A stretch of DNA of 64,000 nt from Anaeramoeba flamelloides (taxonomy: Eukaryota > Metamonada > Anaeramoebidae). Positions 25,501-37,647 of the stretch are shown here, piece after piece (the first letter of the stretch is position 1; each line of letters begins with the position of its first letter). The notes under the pieces are model-generated. The model did no database searches. It was not told the DNA's origin and worked only from the letters and a program-made list of their open reading frames with translations. Location of the stretch: NCBI GenBank assembly GCA_027625915.1, contig JANTQA010000020.1, positions 62,001 to 126,000 on the forward strand, in the 5' to 3' direction. The translations under genes were made by a program, and so were the position numbers.

Positions 25501-28500
25501 ATTTAAAAAAGTGAAAATCCACAAAATTTATTAATCGATTAAATCGCGATAATAAGAAAATTATTTTTTTGAAATCACCTTACAAAAAATCCATTGACTT
25601 TTACAAAGCTTTGAGACTTTTACAACAATTCCCCCTTTAAAAATGTTGAAAGTGTTTGAAGTGTTTAAAATACACAAACCTTTGAAAGATTTGAAAGACA
25701 GAAAACCTTTATAAAAGTCATCATTTTTTTGATAATTTAAAAAATAATTATTTCTTTCCATTATTTTCTTTTTTATAAAAGTAAAATTTGATAAATTGGA
25801 TTTTAAGATCAAACTAAGAATACCCCCATTTTGAAAATATACTTGGGACTTTAAAGCAGTTTTTTTTTTTTTTTTGAAATGGGTTTATTACCTTCACGAT
25901 TTAAATAGCCAAAAAGAATAAAGAGTAATTTTCCTTCTGATTGGTGATCGATTAAACAAAAACCTTTAAGCTCTCGTTGTGTTTTCTGTCCAATACCAAG
26001 AGAAGAGAAGAAGAAAGTGAAGATAATAAAAATGACAAAAAATAGCCAATTTTCTAGATATATTTCTATTGGTTATTTCCAGAAACAATATCTTTCTCAA
26101 ATAATACTCGACTAATTTAGAGTATTATTGAATTTTTCAAATTTGTTATTTTTTTTTTTAATTATTTTTTTTTCTTTAAAGATCCCCACTACTTCAACGA
26201 AAAATAACTCACACAATTTGACTCATTATTTCAAAAGGAAGAAAGATATTTTTCTTTCTGGGTGCTATCAATATCACCCTATCAAGAAAAATATATTACT
26301 TATTTTCTCAAGCTCATTCAAATATCGACAAATAATTTTTTTAAAATGTGGTTATTACCTTCACAAGTTGTATATAAAAAAATTAACATTATTTTCATTC
26401 TTATTAGTGATATATAAATAAAAAATAAAAAAAAAAAAACGTTTCAACTCTACTTTTTGATTCAAAATAAAGCTAAGAGAAGAAGAAGTGTGAAGAGAAG
26501 AGGACAAACTATCTCAAAAATTTTTTGTTTTGGTGATTGTATGGCAAGGTTATTGATAAAGATTTTGAAAAGTTACCATCCCCTTTAATCTTGAACTAGA
26601 TCAAGAAAAATGATTGAACCAAAGGTTATTACATTAAGTCAAGAATGCATGAAGTGTTCTTGTATCCGAAGCGCTTCTATTGATAACAATCTATTATGCT
26701 CTTATAGTCGGAGAAATGGTGATTTACCTTTTATTATTATTGTTGTTGATGGAAAGGATTGATCAATCTGCCAATCAAAATGTAATGAAATAGAATGAAA
26801 ATTCTTTAATCTTATCATTGATGTAATTAGTTTCCTTTTTGTTGTTTTTTTAAAAGAATAACTTTTTTTTGAGATAATCTGTTATTTGATCTTACAAAAA
26901 TTTTCTTTTTAAAAATATTATTGATTTAGCCTAAAAAACATCAACTATTATTTCGTGATTGATTTTTATTAGCAATATTTTGGTATTTATTGCAATCAAT
27001 AGTTAATTCTCAGAATTTGTCACAAATATTGAAATTTTATCTGATTAATTTAATTAATTTTTTTAAAATTCTCACTTTATTTTCCTTTTTTTCAAATTGT
27101 TTTTAACACTTTTTTTGAATCAAGATTTTATTAGTTTGAATGTTAAGAAACTTTGTAAAACAAGTTGGTCTTCGGAATATTCTTTGTTAAGAACTGTTTT
27201 GAAAAGTAGAGTTATCGAATGTTTTACAAAAATGGAAATGTGACTAAGAAATTGTTTTACATTTTGTTGAATTTATCAGCTTTAAAATCACAATTTGTAT
27301 TGATAATCGTGATATTATAATATTAATCACGGATTTGTAATCTATCTAAACAATTAAAAGAGATATCATCAAAACCTCTAATGGAACAAATAATATTTCG
27401 GAGTGAAATTTTAAATATAGTAGTATTGGATTTTGTATTAAAAGCCAAGTCTGGAATTTAATGTCGAAAAAAAAAGGGTAAACCCAAAAAAGAAAAAAAA
27501 ATAGAAAGGGAAACGAATAAAGAACAATTAAAAAAATTGTTAAAAGATACTGGTATTTGCATAATAAAAAGGAAAAAAATTTCACTTCATTTTCAATTTC
27601 CTTTTTCTTTTCCAAATAGAGTTTTCGAACAAATAGGTTGGGGTTTAATGTGTGATCCCATTTAAGGAGGAAATTGGAAAATGAAGATGAAGATTTTTCA
27701 CATTTCTTACTCAAATACCAGCCAAAAAAACAAACAAAAAATGAAAATTTTACTTGATTAATCTCCTTATCATTTATAATCAAGGAATGTACGTCTGATA
27801 ATACCAAAGAAGATCTAGATTTCATTAATATTATTTGAATATTGTCCGTTTTGTTATAAGAAAATAACGCCTTTAGTGCAATTAACTTTATTTTGATTAG
27901 AGTACCCAAAGATTTCTTTCTTGTAGTTTTTGCTTGGTAGACATTATGCGATTGAATTAATTGTGAATAAAGAGACCTGTAATTGTTTGGTTCTATTGGG
28001 TATTTTTCAATAATTTTTGTAAATGAACGTATAATTGTGTTTTCTTTATTTGACCAGTTTAATTCTTTTGAATCTATTTTGATAGGTTTGGGAATTTCGG
28101 TGCTTGTTTTTTGATCTTTTTCTTGACAATTTAAAATGACTGATTGGCCTTCTTCGAAAAACTTGTTTTAGTGTTTTCAAAAAAAAAAATAAAAAAAAAT
28201 AGAGAGCCCAGTTGATGTTTTTGTTTTTAAAATAAAGTTGGTGAGTTAAAATGGTCAAAACAATCAAAAAAAAAAAAAAAAAAAATTAAAAAATAAATGA
28301 GGAACTGATCAAACTTTTTCGTTATTTTCAGAATTGTTCTTTAAATCAGACAGTTCTTTGAAAGACACCAATTCAAAACAAAAATTTGATACACCCTTGA
28401 GGTATGTATTTTGAAATTCTTTATCGATGATATTTTGATGTGTTTTATTTATGATCGCTTTTGAATAGAAAATAATAAAAAACTCCATGCATGGGATTAA

Positions 28501-29007
28501 TAGTCTCTGATCAGCATACATTAGTCTAACAAGTGTCTCTTCGCCTTTAAAGTAGGAAAAGCTATTTGGATCTGAACAACGAATTAAGAGCTTTAAAAAG
28601 TTGATGATTGAAATTATATTGTCTATATTGCCCTTGACCTTTTTGTTGTTTAAATTCTCGACAAAATTTAATTTATCAACATCCAGTTTTTTGAGGTAAC
28701 CGAGGATTAATTCCAGCACCTTGCTCCAATTATAAAGATCCCCTTTTTCATAGAACGTCCACTCTTTAATTAAATTGAGAGATTTGATTAATCCATCACC
28801 AGATTTAGTGATCAACTTTGCAATTACTTTTTTTTGTTGCAGAGACTATTGCGATTCAAAAAATGATGCGGAAAAATAAAAAGGTGAGAAAAAAAAAATC
28901 AAAGATTTAGAAAAAAGAAGATCGACAAAAGACATCAAATAATAAGAAAGCCAAGTGGTTTTTACAATAATAGAAACTCTTGATGAAAATGGTTGGTTCT
29001 TAATCAT
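12679..29007 (-). CDS. HUWE1: HUWE1/UPL-type HECT E3 ubiquitin ligase, four inferred exons
   Basis: Giant E3 that passes ubiquitin from an E2 to substrates through a HECT cysteine. Inferred exons are 29007-28966, 28845-28315, 28161-27754 and 23232-12679, giving about 3,844 residues (human HUWE1 about 4,370). Exon 2 matches the HUWE1 N-terminus (IKEWTFYEKGDLYNW against IKTWNIGKCELYHW), and exon 3 continues the DUF908 region. The join at 27754/23232 is phase 0 and aligns without a gap to the human protein. In the last exon: UBA (MIDMGFRREQAELAL, about 20.3-20.4 kb), UIM (about 20.2 kb), Ser/Asp-rich stretch (17.25-17.46 kb), several LPEELR-type ubiquitin-binding repeats among poly-Q tracts (15.8-16.6 kb), and HECT (12.7-13.8 kb). 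The catalytic Cys is in LPTSHTCFLQLDLP, codon 12778-12780. I saw no WWE domain. K/E-repeat linkers are host low complexity. The 14-codon first exon is the weakest part. Confidence 0.93.
23600..24909 (+). mobile_element. Non-LTR retrotransposon (LINE), 5'-truncated, copy 3, inside the HUWE1 intron, antisense
   Basis: Flanked by a perfect 16-bp target-site duplication, AAAGTGATAAGAAATT, at 23584-23599 and 24910-24925, with a poly-A tail. Coding remnants start inside RT motif A (CFDSIQ), then GVYRGDPLSPILF, YADDLILIMKG and a C-terminal zinc-finger-like CDLC...DHFLWDCP. It is a relative of copies 1 and 2, not the same subfamily. A TGA near 24247 and a frameshift break the frame. The apparent Met upstream of motif A is host flank, not element. 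Confidence 0.92.
25041..25270. mobile_element. MITE, CTGGTATTTG-ended family, copy 2 (HUWE1 intron)
   Basis: About 230 bp, starting TAGTATTTG and ending CAAATACTAG. It shares the internal TTTCACTTCATTTTC, TTTGTTTAGTTGGTCC and TTAAATTTCAAATACTAG blocks with the copy at 7533-7786. Confidence 0.6.
25579..25985 (-). CDS. Candidate exons of an unrecognised gene nested in the HUWE1 intron
   Basis: Two protein-like open segments on the minus strand. 25985-25892 follows GGACAG, encodes KTQRELKGFCLIDHQSEGK and more, and ends at a GTAATAAA donor. The second, ending at 25579 before a GTGATTTC donor, encodes FYKGFLSFKSFKGLCILN and downstream residues; its acceptor is unclear. A further acceptor-donor bounded segment lies near 26233-26287. 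They do not fit the HUWE1 alignment, so they may be a nested gene, an old gene remnant or chance. Confidence 0.28.
26610..26762 (+). CDS. Short Cys-containing ORF, uncertain
   Basis: ATG-started frame of 50 residues, less A/T-biased than its surroundings, with a CMKCSC cluster and a hydrophobic LPFIIIVV end. It lies in the HUWE1 intron on the opposite strand. No family is recognised. Confidence 0.2.
   Translation: MIEPKVITLSQECMKCSCIRSASIDNNLLCSYSRRNGDLPFIIIVVDGKD
27550..27721. mobile_element. MITE, CTGGTATTTG-ended family, copy 3 (HUWE1 intron)
   Basis: About 172 bp, starting CTGGTATTTG and ending CAAATACCAG, so its ends are exact inverted repeats of each other. It shares TTTCACTTCATTTTC and CAAATAG with copies 1 and 2, and ends some 30 bp from the HUWE1 splice donor. 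Confidence 0.65.
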
Positions 29008-29560
29008 TTCAACTAATATAAAAATAGACGAAAGAAGATTAAAAAATGGTATTGGTTTTTCCACAATTAAAGACAATTGACAGAATTTGTCAAGGTTTTG
29101 GACAAAATGTTTGAAAGGTTATTATGTGGTTGGATTAAAAGTGAATCTTAAATATCTTTTTGATAAAGAAAAAAGATAAAAAATTATTTGGTTTAAGTTT
29201 AAAACAAAAAACTTTATTGAGTGTTTGGGTTTAACTTTCAAAACATCAAGTTTTAGGATTGTTTTTTTTTTGATTTTGTCAAGTGTCTATTTGGAACAAA
29301 TTCTTCTAAAAATCAAATTTAAAATTATTGTATTATTTTATTTGAACAATTTGTTTTGTACCTCTAGTTTGGTTTCATATTTCCCAATAATTCTAATGTT
29401 GGTTTTATAGTTTTGTCTTCTCTCTCAACTAGCAAGAATACTGTCATAAAAATCTAATTTGTGGTCTGTTTTGTAGCTAGGTTATTGAGTTTTTAGGTTG
29501 AATTAATTATTTATGCTTCGAACTTATTATCATGATTCAAATGATGAGAAGTGTTTTTGT
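29008..29560. other. HUWE1 5' flank, no gene seen
   Basis: Contains the presumed promoter side of the HUWE1 gene (minus strand). No clear promoter element is visible against the A/T background. Confidence 0.35.
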
Positions 29561-30480
29561 TTATAGAACTCCGATTTGTGGTATTGTGTTAATTCCTTCA
29601 ATAATAGAATTAATTTTTAAAAAAATACAAAATTGACATTTTCTTGTAGGGCTGTCGCTTATTCAAAAAGTAGAGTTATAATCAAAATTAAATTGAAAAC
29701 AAAATTCTAATTTTAATACTGTTGTATAAATAACGTATGTAAACTACGCTTCACCACATGATCCTAATTAAAAAAAGTTTATTCATAGAAACCTTACTTC
29801 GTTTAATGATCAAAAAACCTACAATAGGCAATTACCAAATATGACGTTGGCTTTTATAACTTACTCAGATTAAAAAAGATATTCTAACAAGAAACGAATG
29901 AATTTGAATACGATTATTGTCCAATTAAAAAAAGACATTTTATAATTCACATTCCAAAATATTTTTCTAGTTAATAATTTGAAGAAAATCCAAAGAGCTT
30001 GACTACACCTTTTAGAAATGATATTTTTAGACAATAAATTAAACTTCCTGAGTTCACTCAGAGACAAATTTTTTTCCTTTCTAATTTGATTGTAATAGTA
30101 ATATATATATATATTCATTTTGGAAATTGAAATATAAATTTTAATTTATTAGTTGATAAATAATAGTATTTTAATTTTTAACTATTATATTTTTTTATAT
30201 TTGGAAGGGTAGTAATAAATATTTTCCAAGAGAAAACGAAAAACTTTTGAAAAAAAAATCTTCAAGCCGAATACAAGGAAAAAATAATTTCAGAAAATTC
30301 AAGTTGGCTAAAATTACATCTTGTATTTCAGTTAAACATCTATTATAAATTATTTTTTCAAACTTATAATAATTTTATTAACAAAGAAAAGATAGTTATT
30401 AACCAATTAAGATTCGAATACCTGCTTTTTTAGCCTAACCAACTTTCGAAAAAACAACCTATTTTTGGGAAATATATTTT
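29561..30480 (-). CDS. Possible spliced small gene, unrecognised
   Basis: Four protein-like open segments fall on the same strand in order: about 30480-30424 (NRLFFRKLVRLKKQ before a GTATTC donor), about 30090-29940 (LSLSELRKFNLLSKNI, SQALWIFFKLLTRKIFW), 29763-29720 between TTAATTAG and GTATTA (HVVKRSLHTLF), and a terminal piece ending GINTIPQIGVL and TAA at 29561. Junction phases were not all reconciled. No family is recognised. Confidence 0.25.
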
Positions 30481-33400
30481 ATTGAAATAAGTTACAATGA
30501 ATGAACTTTATATTGAACATTAAGAATTGTTTTAAAGTATAAATTTTAAAACAATTTGTTGAAAAAAACAGTGAAAATATATTAAAACTCAAAAACGAAA
30601 AAAAAATAAAATGATAAAAATATTCAAAAAACAGAAAAGCAATCTTTTATCAATATAATTTAGCCATATTTTTTGAAAGAAATATTTGATTATATTTTAA
30701 AATTGAAAGAATATGATTCTTTTTAGACCAAAAATAAAAAAAAGATTAAAATGATGTCTTCACTAATTCAAATAACAATTTCAAAAATTTTTATCTTTCA
30801 AAAAGAAAAAAATCTTACTGAAAATTTTCATTGTTATTTTCAATTCTCGTTTAACAAATAATAAAGTTGTAAACCCAGTTCAAAATGGGTATGTATAATA
30901 ATATTTATTATCTGATTTTATTTCAAAAATACAAAATTTAGAGATTTTTTGAAAAAAAAATTCCAAGTTGTGAACTCTTTGGTTTTCTTAATTTTTTCAA
31001 TTAATTCAAAAATTCAAAAATTTTCTTTTTATTTCCTAAATTAAAAAAAATAGCTGTTATATTTTCCAGAATTCAAAAGAATTGAGTCAAATCTAAGATG
31101 ATATACAATTTTTTGAATTCTTGTAAAACATAGTTTTTTTTGTAATTTTTGTTTTGATAATATAATAAAAATCATTTCTGAACAAAATCAAGTATTAAAA
31201 AAACTAGATACTTATCGGAACTCTATAATAATTGCCTAATTTCTGATTATTTTTTAGTAATTTTAATAAATAATCATAATTTTCTTTATCATTTATCAAT
31301 TAAAAAAAAATAGTATTGATTTAAATAAGTAATATTTTTTAAAAATAAAACAAGTTCTTGTGAAGATCTTAAATATATTTTTTTAATTTTTGTTTTAACT
31401 TCTGAAATGTTGCACCAACCCCAATTAAACAATTTTCTAATTTGAGTATATTTTTTGTAATCCAAAATTCACATGTTTCCATAATAAAACAAAAAAAAGA
31501 ACATATATTATTTATATTAATAGTTATTTTTATTCTTGAAAAAATATATAACATTTGTTGTTTATTTTTTGAAAGTCAGAAAGTATTGATTTTGGAAAAA
31601 TATATATATTTTTTTATTATTTTTATTTATTATTTTTTCAATTGAAATCTCAGCCAATAAAACTAATTGAAGTCTATAATTTGATATAAATGAAAATTTC
31701 ATTCTAAAAATTCAAATTTCATTTTTATATAAAAACATAATTTCAAAATAAAATTTATAAATGACTTTAAGAATTTAATTTTTATAATTATATAATCTTC
31801 AATAATACAGATATTTTTCAATATGTCGAATCAATCGGTTTTTTTTCTACCAAAAGAATTATCTAATAAAAGATAAAAAAATCTTAATATTAATATTCCT
31901 GTTAAAAGAGACTTGTTAATGTGTAATAATGGTGTAATTGGTAAATACAAAAGGTAAAATATTTTTATATTGAGAGGAATAAAATGAATTTTAATATTTA
32001 TTTTTTTAGAAAATATAGAACAATTACATTGATTTTGCTGAAAAAAAATTAATTTATAAGGTTTCTTTGTTGCTCAGAACTTTTTTATACTAAACATCTA
32101 CACAATTTATAATTAGAGAATCCCACCAATGAAATTTTTTAAAAATTTTTCTTATTGTTGTGGAGTAATGATCCCTTAAATATTATTTATTTCCACGATT
32201 ATGAAATATTCTGAACTAGGTTAAAAACAAGGAAATAAAAGTGTACTTTTTGCTGTGAATTTGAAAAACAAATTATATTTTTAATTTTAAAAAAGATCTT
32301 TATAAATCAATAAATTTTATCCTCAAAATTCAAAATCAATTTTTTTATTCCAAAAATGATCTAAATTTTTGAAATTTTTTTGTGAATAAGACTAAAGAAT
32401 TTGTTAAAAAAATTTAATCAAAATTTGAAATTCTTTTTCATTTTTTTTTTAATTTTTTGAAAAAAAAAAGAACACAACTATTTCCAAACTTTAACGAAAA
32501 AAATATTTTTGCTTGATAGATTGAAATTTCATTGATAAAATTTTTTAAATTTCTATCCAATTTTCATTTATTTTGTCACCTATACCTTAAATAGTTTTAT
32601 TGGCTTGGTTTTGAATTGAAAAATTAATAATTAAATGATAATAAAAATAAAAATTTGTATCAAAATTACGACTTTCCAACATAAAACTTAAAATTAGTTA
32701 CATTATTTTGAAGAATTAACTCAATTTTTCATAAAAATTATATATAGACCTTTAGTAAGTTTTATATTGAAAACATGTGAATTTCGGATTACAAAAATAT
32801 ACTCAAATTAATAAATTACTTAAATGATTTTATGTATCATATTTCGAAACAAAAACATAAAATACAAAAAAAAAATCAAGATCTTAATCAGATTTCATTT
32901 TATTTTTAAAAATAATTCCACCCTTAAATATTTTTTTTATACTTGATGAAATATGTGTAAATCTGTGGTAATATAAGATATAAATATAATCTTAATTTCC
33001 AAAATAGGGGCATATTTTTCATCAGAAAAAAATTAGTTTAATTGAGTTTGTTTTTTTTTTTAGAATATTAAGGTATTATTCTAAATTTTTTAGAGACATA
33101 GCCAATATAGATTAATAAATTTTAATCTTTTGTAATGTTGAATTTTTTAAAAGAAAAATGAAAAAAGAAAAAAATTATAAAAAAAAAAGTTTGCTTGAAT
33201 TTTGAAATTTGGCTTGTGTGTGTGAATGTGTGTGGGTATGCTAATGAGCTAGTATCCAATTATTTGTTTATAGATAAAAAAGATAGCATGGTTTTTTTGG
33301 TTTTCTTTCTTTAATTCTGAAAAATTATTGATTTTTCAAACAAACAAAAAAAACTCACAACAAGAAAATATTGATCTTTAATCATATATAGTGAAATTTT

Positions 33401-34288
33401 TATTTATTTTTGATAATCATTTTATTAAGGTTTTCTCTTTTTGAGGAATTCATGATGGATTTAATAGTCTTTCAGTAAGTGTCTAGTTTTTTATTTTTTT
33501 TTTTTTTAATTCATATTTTTGTTGAAGATTGAATAGATTTTAGAATTAAGATAAGATTAAAAAAATACACAAAATTAAACAAAGTTTCCTTGAATTCGAA
33601 GAGAATTTAGTAATTATTTTTTGATTTTCTTAATTCTTTTAAATTCTGGAAAATCATTGTTAGGGTTTTATGGTATCTATATATTTTTGTAAAATTAATT
33701 CATTTTCAGAATCAACAGATCACCAAAGAAAAGTAATCGATCTTTCGAAAAATTAGAATTTGTCAACAAAAAGATATAAAATCTCTGTTATTATCTTTAA
33801 TGAAATACTGAAATATATGATTTTCTTTTCAGAATCTTAATATATCACTGTTTCTAGTATATGTCTTTAAAAAAGGAGCAGTTAAATAAATTTATAAAAC
33901 AAACAAATAACAATCTTTTTGTTTCAATCTTTAATGAAAAAAAAATAGAAACCAAACAAAATTTGTTTCATAATTTCTTTCTAAAATACCAATCTTTGAA
34001 AAATCATTCTATTTTTATTACGTATGTAAGAAGTGAATAGAAATTACTTGTCGTAAAAGCTTAGTTTTGTATTTTTAAATCAAATGTGAGGTCTTGTACC
34101 TTAAAATATTAAATATAATTATAAACCTGAAAAATTACTAATTTGATGGAACTTGTGTAAAACCCAAAACAATATTGATTCATTACCACCAGAGTAAATG
34201 AAAATTATTCAACTACAATCATCTTTTCATTTTTTTTGATTTGTTTTTTTGGATTTTTATTTCTTTTCAACCAGTTGGGGACATTACT
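30481..34288. other. Long A/T-rich stretch, no gene seen
   Basis: Nearly 4 kb dominated by A/T homopolymers with stops in all frames. A short GT-rich patch lies near 33,210-33,240. Confidence 0.5.
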
Positions 34289-35136
34289 ATGGAAAAAATC
34301 AAGCCCAAACCATCTATTCGTTCGATAGAATTTAAACCTTATCCGTCAAAAATTGATGTTGCAAGAGAATATACATTTGATCTTTTGACAATGACTTGTG
34401 TCACAACAGAAACGTTTCTTCGAGAAGAACAAAACAAATCTCAAACAAAACCAAAAAAAACAATCAAAACAATAACAAAACAAAAAGAAAAAAAAAAACA
34501 AAAACAAAGAGAAAGAAAAACAAAAAGAGAAAGAGTAAAAGAGCAAGATCAAAAAAAGCAAAAACAAAAACAATTACAGATTTTACAACTTAACGGGCTC
34601 ATAAATAAAATTTACAGAGACAACAATAATCAATTTTTGTACAAAACTTTACATTCAGATCCCACAAGTTATCTTGATCTTATTTATAATCGATACAAAT
34701 CGTATCATTTTTTAAATCCAAAAACAGTCCGTGGGTCTAGGTTAGTTCCAAACACCAATCCAAATTTCAAAAAGATCCAGCAAATTGTTAAAGAATTGAA
34801 AAATAAATAAGGCAAAGACAATCCTGTGAATGTAAAATTTCGAAGTTGACTGAATAGTGTTTTATGATGGGGGCTATTGATTTTTTTGACAAAAAATCTC
34901 GTTTTAAGGGTGGTACAAAATAATTGTATGGTCCCAATATCTCCAAATACCCACCACCGAAGAGAATTCGGTTTAGCTGTATATTGTGTGGTTTTAAAAA
35001 TCCACATGATACAAAAGCTATTTGTGGCTCCGAGTATAACTATTTTAATAATTATACCTCTCAAAAAAAAATGCCAAATTCACTATTTGTCCCAACAGTG
35101 TATAAAATATCGTTTTTGAGATACTTTAGGCATTGA
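34289..35136 (+). CDS. Possible YL1_C-domain protein (INO80 subunit IES6/INO80C-like), split
   Basis: A first frame, 34289-34810 (173 residues), starts at ATG shortly after an acceptor-like TTTTCAACCAG. It has a long K/Q/R-rich middle and ends with NPNFKKIQQIVKELKN, resembling the WKNLKQILASE helix before the YL1_C domain. A second open segment, about 34924-35136, reads PPPKRIRFSCILCGFKNP and later QKKMPNSLFVP, similar in order to the end of INO80C (SGLLANYTDP, RRLPSD). An in-frame TAA at 34808, and another just before 34924, mean the two must be joined by an intron I could not place, or the gene is broken. IES6 proteins act in INO80 chromatin remodelling. A HIT zinc finger was considered and fits less well because cysteines are missing. 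Confidence 0.35.
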
Positions 35137-35470
35137 AGGAAAATATCTGAAGGTCTCTTTTTTAGAAACAAAGCAAGAATTAATTTTATTTTTGATTGCT
35201 CAACTAAAAAAATAAAAAACCTAAAATAATCTAAAAAAAAACTTTTTTGATTTTGCTTTTATTATTTTACTCTTTGTGATCTTTTTTATTAACATAAAGA
35301 AAATCAAGAAAACAAAGAAAAAGTGTAAAAATAAAATGTATCTTTTCTTTACTTTTAAAGTCATTCTTCGAACTACTTTTTTCATGGAATATCTTTTTCT
35401 CCTTTCTCTCTTTGTTCTTTTTTTTTTGTTAATTATCATTTTGATCTTTTATTATTATCATTTTCTCTAC
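35137..35470. other. Intergenic, no gene seen
   Basis: T/A-rich, with only low-complexity K/R or F/L frames. Confidence 0.4.
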
Positions 35471-36214
35471 TTATTTCTTCTTCTGGTATTTTTTAAAAAG
35501 AATGAGAATTTTGAAGATCACAACTATTCGCTTCGCTTTTAAGTTGGTAGTTCCCCTAATATATTTTCCTTTATCTACTCTTTCTCTAAAAACGTGTACC
35601 AAATCATCACCTGACATTCGATTTTCGTCTGTAAATTAGTTTCTTTCAGGTAGATTTTTCTAAAGTGTAAAATTATTGAACAATATTCATCTAATTAAAC
35701 AAAAATGGAAAAATAATCAAAAAAAAAATGTATTAATAATCGAATTCACTCAACACGAATAACACAAAAACTATTCAGTCTTATTTTAATTTGGAAAAAA
35801 AATCTTTTTTTCAAATTATTTCAAATTTGAAAGTAATTACAAGAACAAAATTCAATAACTTTTGGTGTTACCGTTTTTTCAAATAAAAATTTGAAATATT
35901 TGTATTAAGATTAATTTATTTTTCTTGACTTTTTTTCCAAACTTTTTCAAGTTTATGAAAGTTAATAATTATTTTCATATAAATAACTAAAAAAAAACGT
36001 CAAATAAATTCCAAATGTTAGCTTTTTTTATACCAATTAATTTTACCCTTTTTGGACTTGTTAAAACTTTTCTCCAGTTTTTAAAATTTTTAAGATTTGT
36101 CAGAATATCCAAAATTTGAAGCTTATAAAATGTTTGACAGTAATTCTGAAACGACTTTAAAGCTTCCACAATTCTTTTGTTATTATTGTTTATAAAACTT
36201 AAATATTTCAAAAA
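35471..36214 (-). CDS. Candidate coding exons of an unrecognised spliced gene
   Basis: Exon 36214-36047 is the best supported. It has 56 codons in phase 0, between a TTTCTCAG acceptor and a GTAAAATT donor of the same type as the HUWE1 donor, encoding FINNNNKRIVEALKSFQNY and then LDILTNLKNFKNWRKVLTS. The helical L-x-x-L spacing loosely recalls TFIIS N-terminal domains, but this is not enough for a name. A second protein-like segment, 35628-35471, follows ATTTACAG (SGDDLVHVFRERVDKGKYI) and runs to a TAA. The phase of the two does not obviously match, so they may belong to different transcripts. Confidence 0.35.
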
Positions 36215-37647
36215 CTGAGAAATTAAATTTTGTGCTTAATTAAAAAAATAACAAAACTCAATAATAAACTCCTTTTCACTCAAAGAGACCCAGCCTAAAA
36301 TCAAAAAATTACTTCTTTTTAAGAACCCGCCAAACTACCTTTGTTTAGAAATATGAGAAATGATAAACTTCGGATTAGGGTTGATATTCCTAAAAGAAAA
36401 ACCTGAACAAACCATAAATTTCAAAAAAAAAAAAAACAAACTTGTTCAAAAAAATTTTTTGTCCCTATAATTGGAATGTCTTGTTCAAAATTTCTCAGCT
36501 CTTAAGAAAATTAAAATTGTTGACAATATAATTTTTTATTTGTAAAAGGTATTCGTTAAAAAATAAAATACAAATCCTTGTTTTTTCAAGATGTTAATTT
36601 GGAGTTTCAAACATTTTTTTATTTCTGAAATTTACTTTTTCAAAAAAAGGAAAAAAAAGAGAAAGCAAGTAAAAAAAAAAAAAAGTAAAATTCAATGAAA
36701 AAAACTAAAAATTTCCACTAAATTAGAAAAAATGGTGAGATCTAAAAATTTAAAATTTATTTCGAGAAGAATAATGAATTTAACTCATTGAATATATTCC
36801 ATTTCTTTAATTAAATTGGGTTCCTTTGACTGAAAAGGAGTTTATATTCAAATTTCTCCTAAAAATTTATACATTATCATTTAATAATTAATATTTCCAA
36901 TTGTGATAATGATTGTATATCCTATAGATATACCAAGGTATATCTTTTTAGTAAATGTTAAAATCAAAAAAAATGACAAACTCCCCAGTTTAATAGAAAA
37001 TCAAATAAAAATAAAAATCTAATTTTAATTTTAAATTAAAAAATAAGAATGATTTTTATCAATTAAAAAAATTGAATAATATTTTTGATTTTTTATCCAT
37101 TCTTTTTCTTCAAAAATAATATTAAACCATAAATTTTGATACAGAAAACAAGAGGACAAATATTTTACATTGAATGAAAGGAAAAAGATGAATAATTGGA
37201 AAAATCTTCATTACTTTGTAGTTTAGTTTAATATTTCTTGAATAATTTGTTTATGGATTTTTATTTATTCAATAGAGTGAATTTTATTAAATCAAAACTA
37301 TTAAATTTGGGTCAAACAAAAAACATCAAAAAAATTTGGATAATAAGGAATTTATAAAGATGGTTGAATCCTTATTCCAAATTATTTAAAAATAAATGAA
37401 AGCTTAGAAAAACAAAGAAAAAATAAAAAAAGAGTCATCTTTATTATTAAATATTGATAATAATTTGTAAAAATATAAAATCTATTCTTCAAATATATGA
37501 GAATATCAATACCAAGATCAAAAAAATACAAAATACACAAATAAAAATAAAAATAAAAATAAAAAATAAAAAATTAGAAAAATTAGAAAAGTATAATATA
37601 AGGTTAAAAAAAAGATAGGATCAAGAAAAATAATTAGACAACTTATT
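36215..37647. other. A/T-rich flank; left edge of duplication unit 1
   Basis: No supported gene. Sequence from about 36,660 on has recognisable counterparts at 53,840-54,280, so the duplication begins here. Confidence 0.45.

Larger units (their letters stand above)
23233..27753 (-). other. 4.5 kb HUWE1 intron
   Basis: Donor GTAAAATTTTC at 27753 and acceptor AAAATTCAG ending at 23233 (read on the minus strand) join two segments that align gap-free to the HUWE1 N-terminal region. At about 4,521 bp it is some thirty times longer than the other introns inferred here. The length is partly explained by a LINE and two MITEs. Confidence 0.75.

Noticed and set aside
28846-29076. Open minus-strand frame just upstream of the DUF908-like exon
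   Set aside because: Mostly hydrophobic and ends at a TAG directly before the exon; only 14 codons from an internal ATG were kept, as a tentative first exon.
30415-30465. tRNA-like T-arm word ATTCGAATC with a nearby GTTGGTTAGG, minus strand
   Set aside because: Spacing leaves no room for an anticodon arm and no acceptor stem pairs; it is better read as part of a coding-like segment.
34924-35136. HIT zinc finger (ZNHIT1-like)
   Set aside because: Only the first C-x2-C is present and later cysteines are replaced; a YL1_C-like reading fits the whole segment better.
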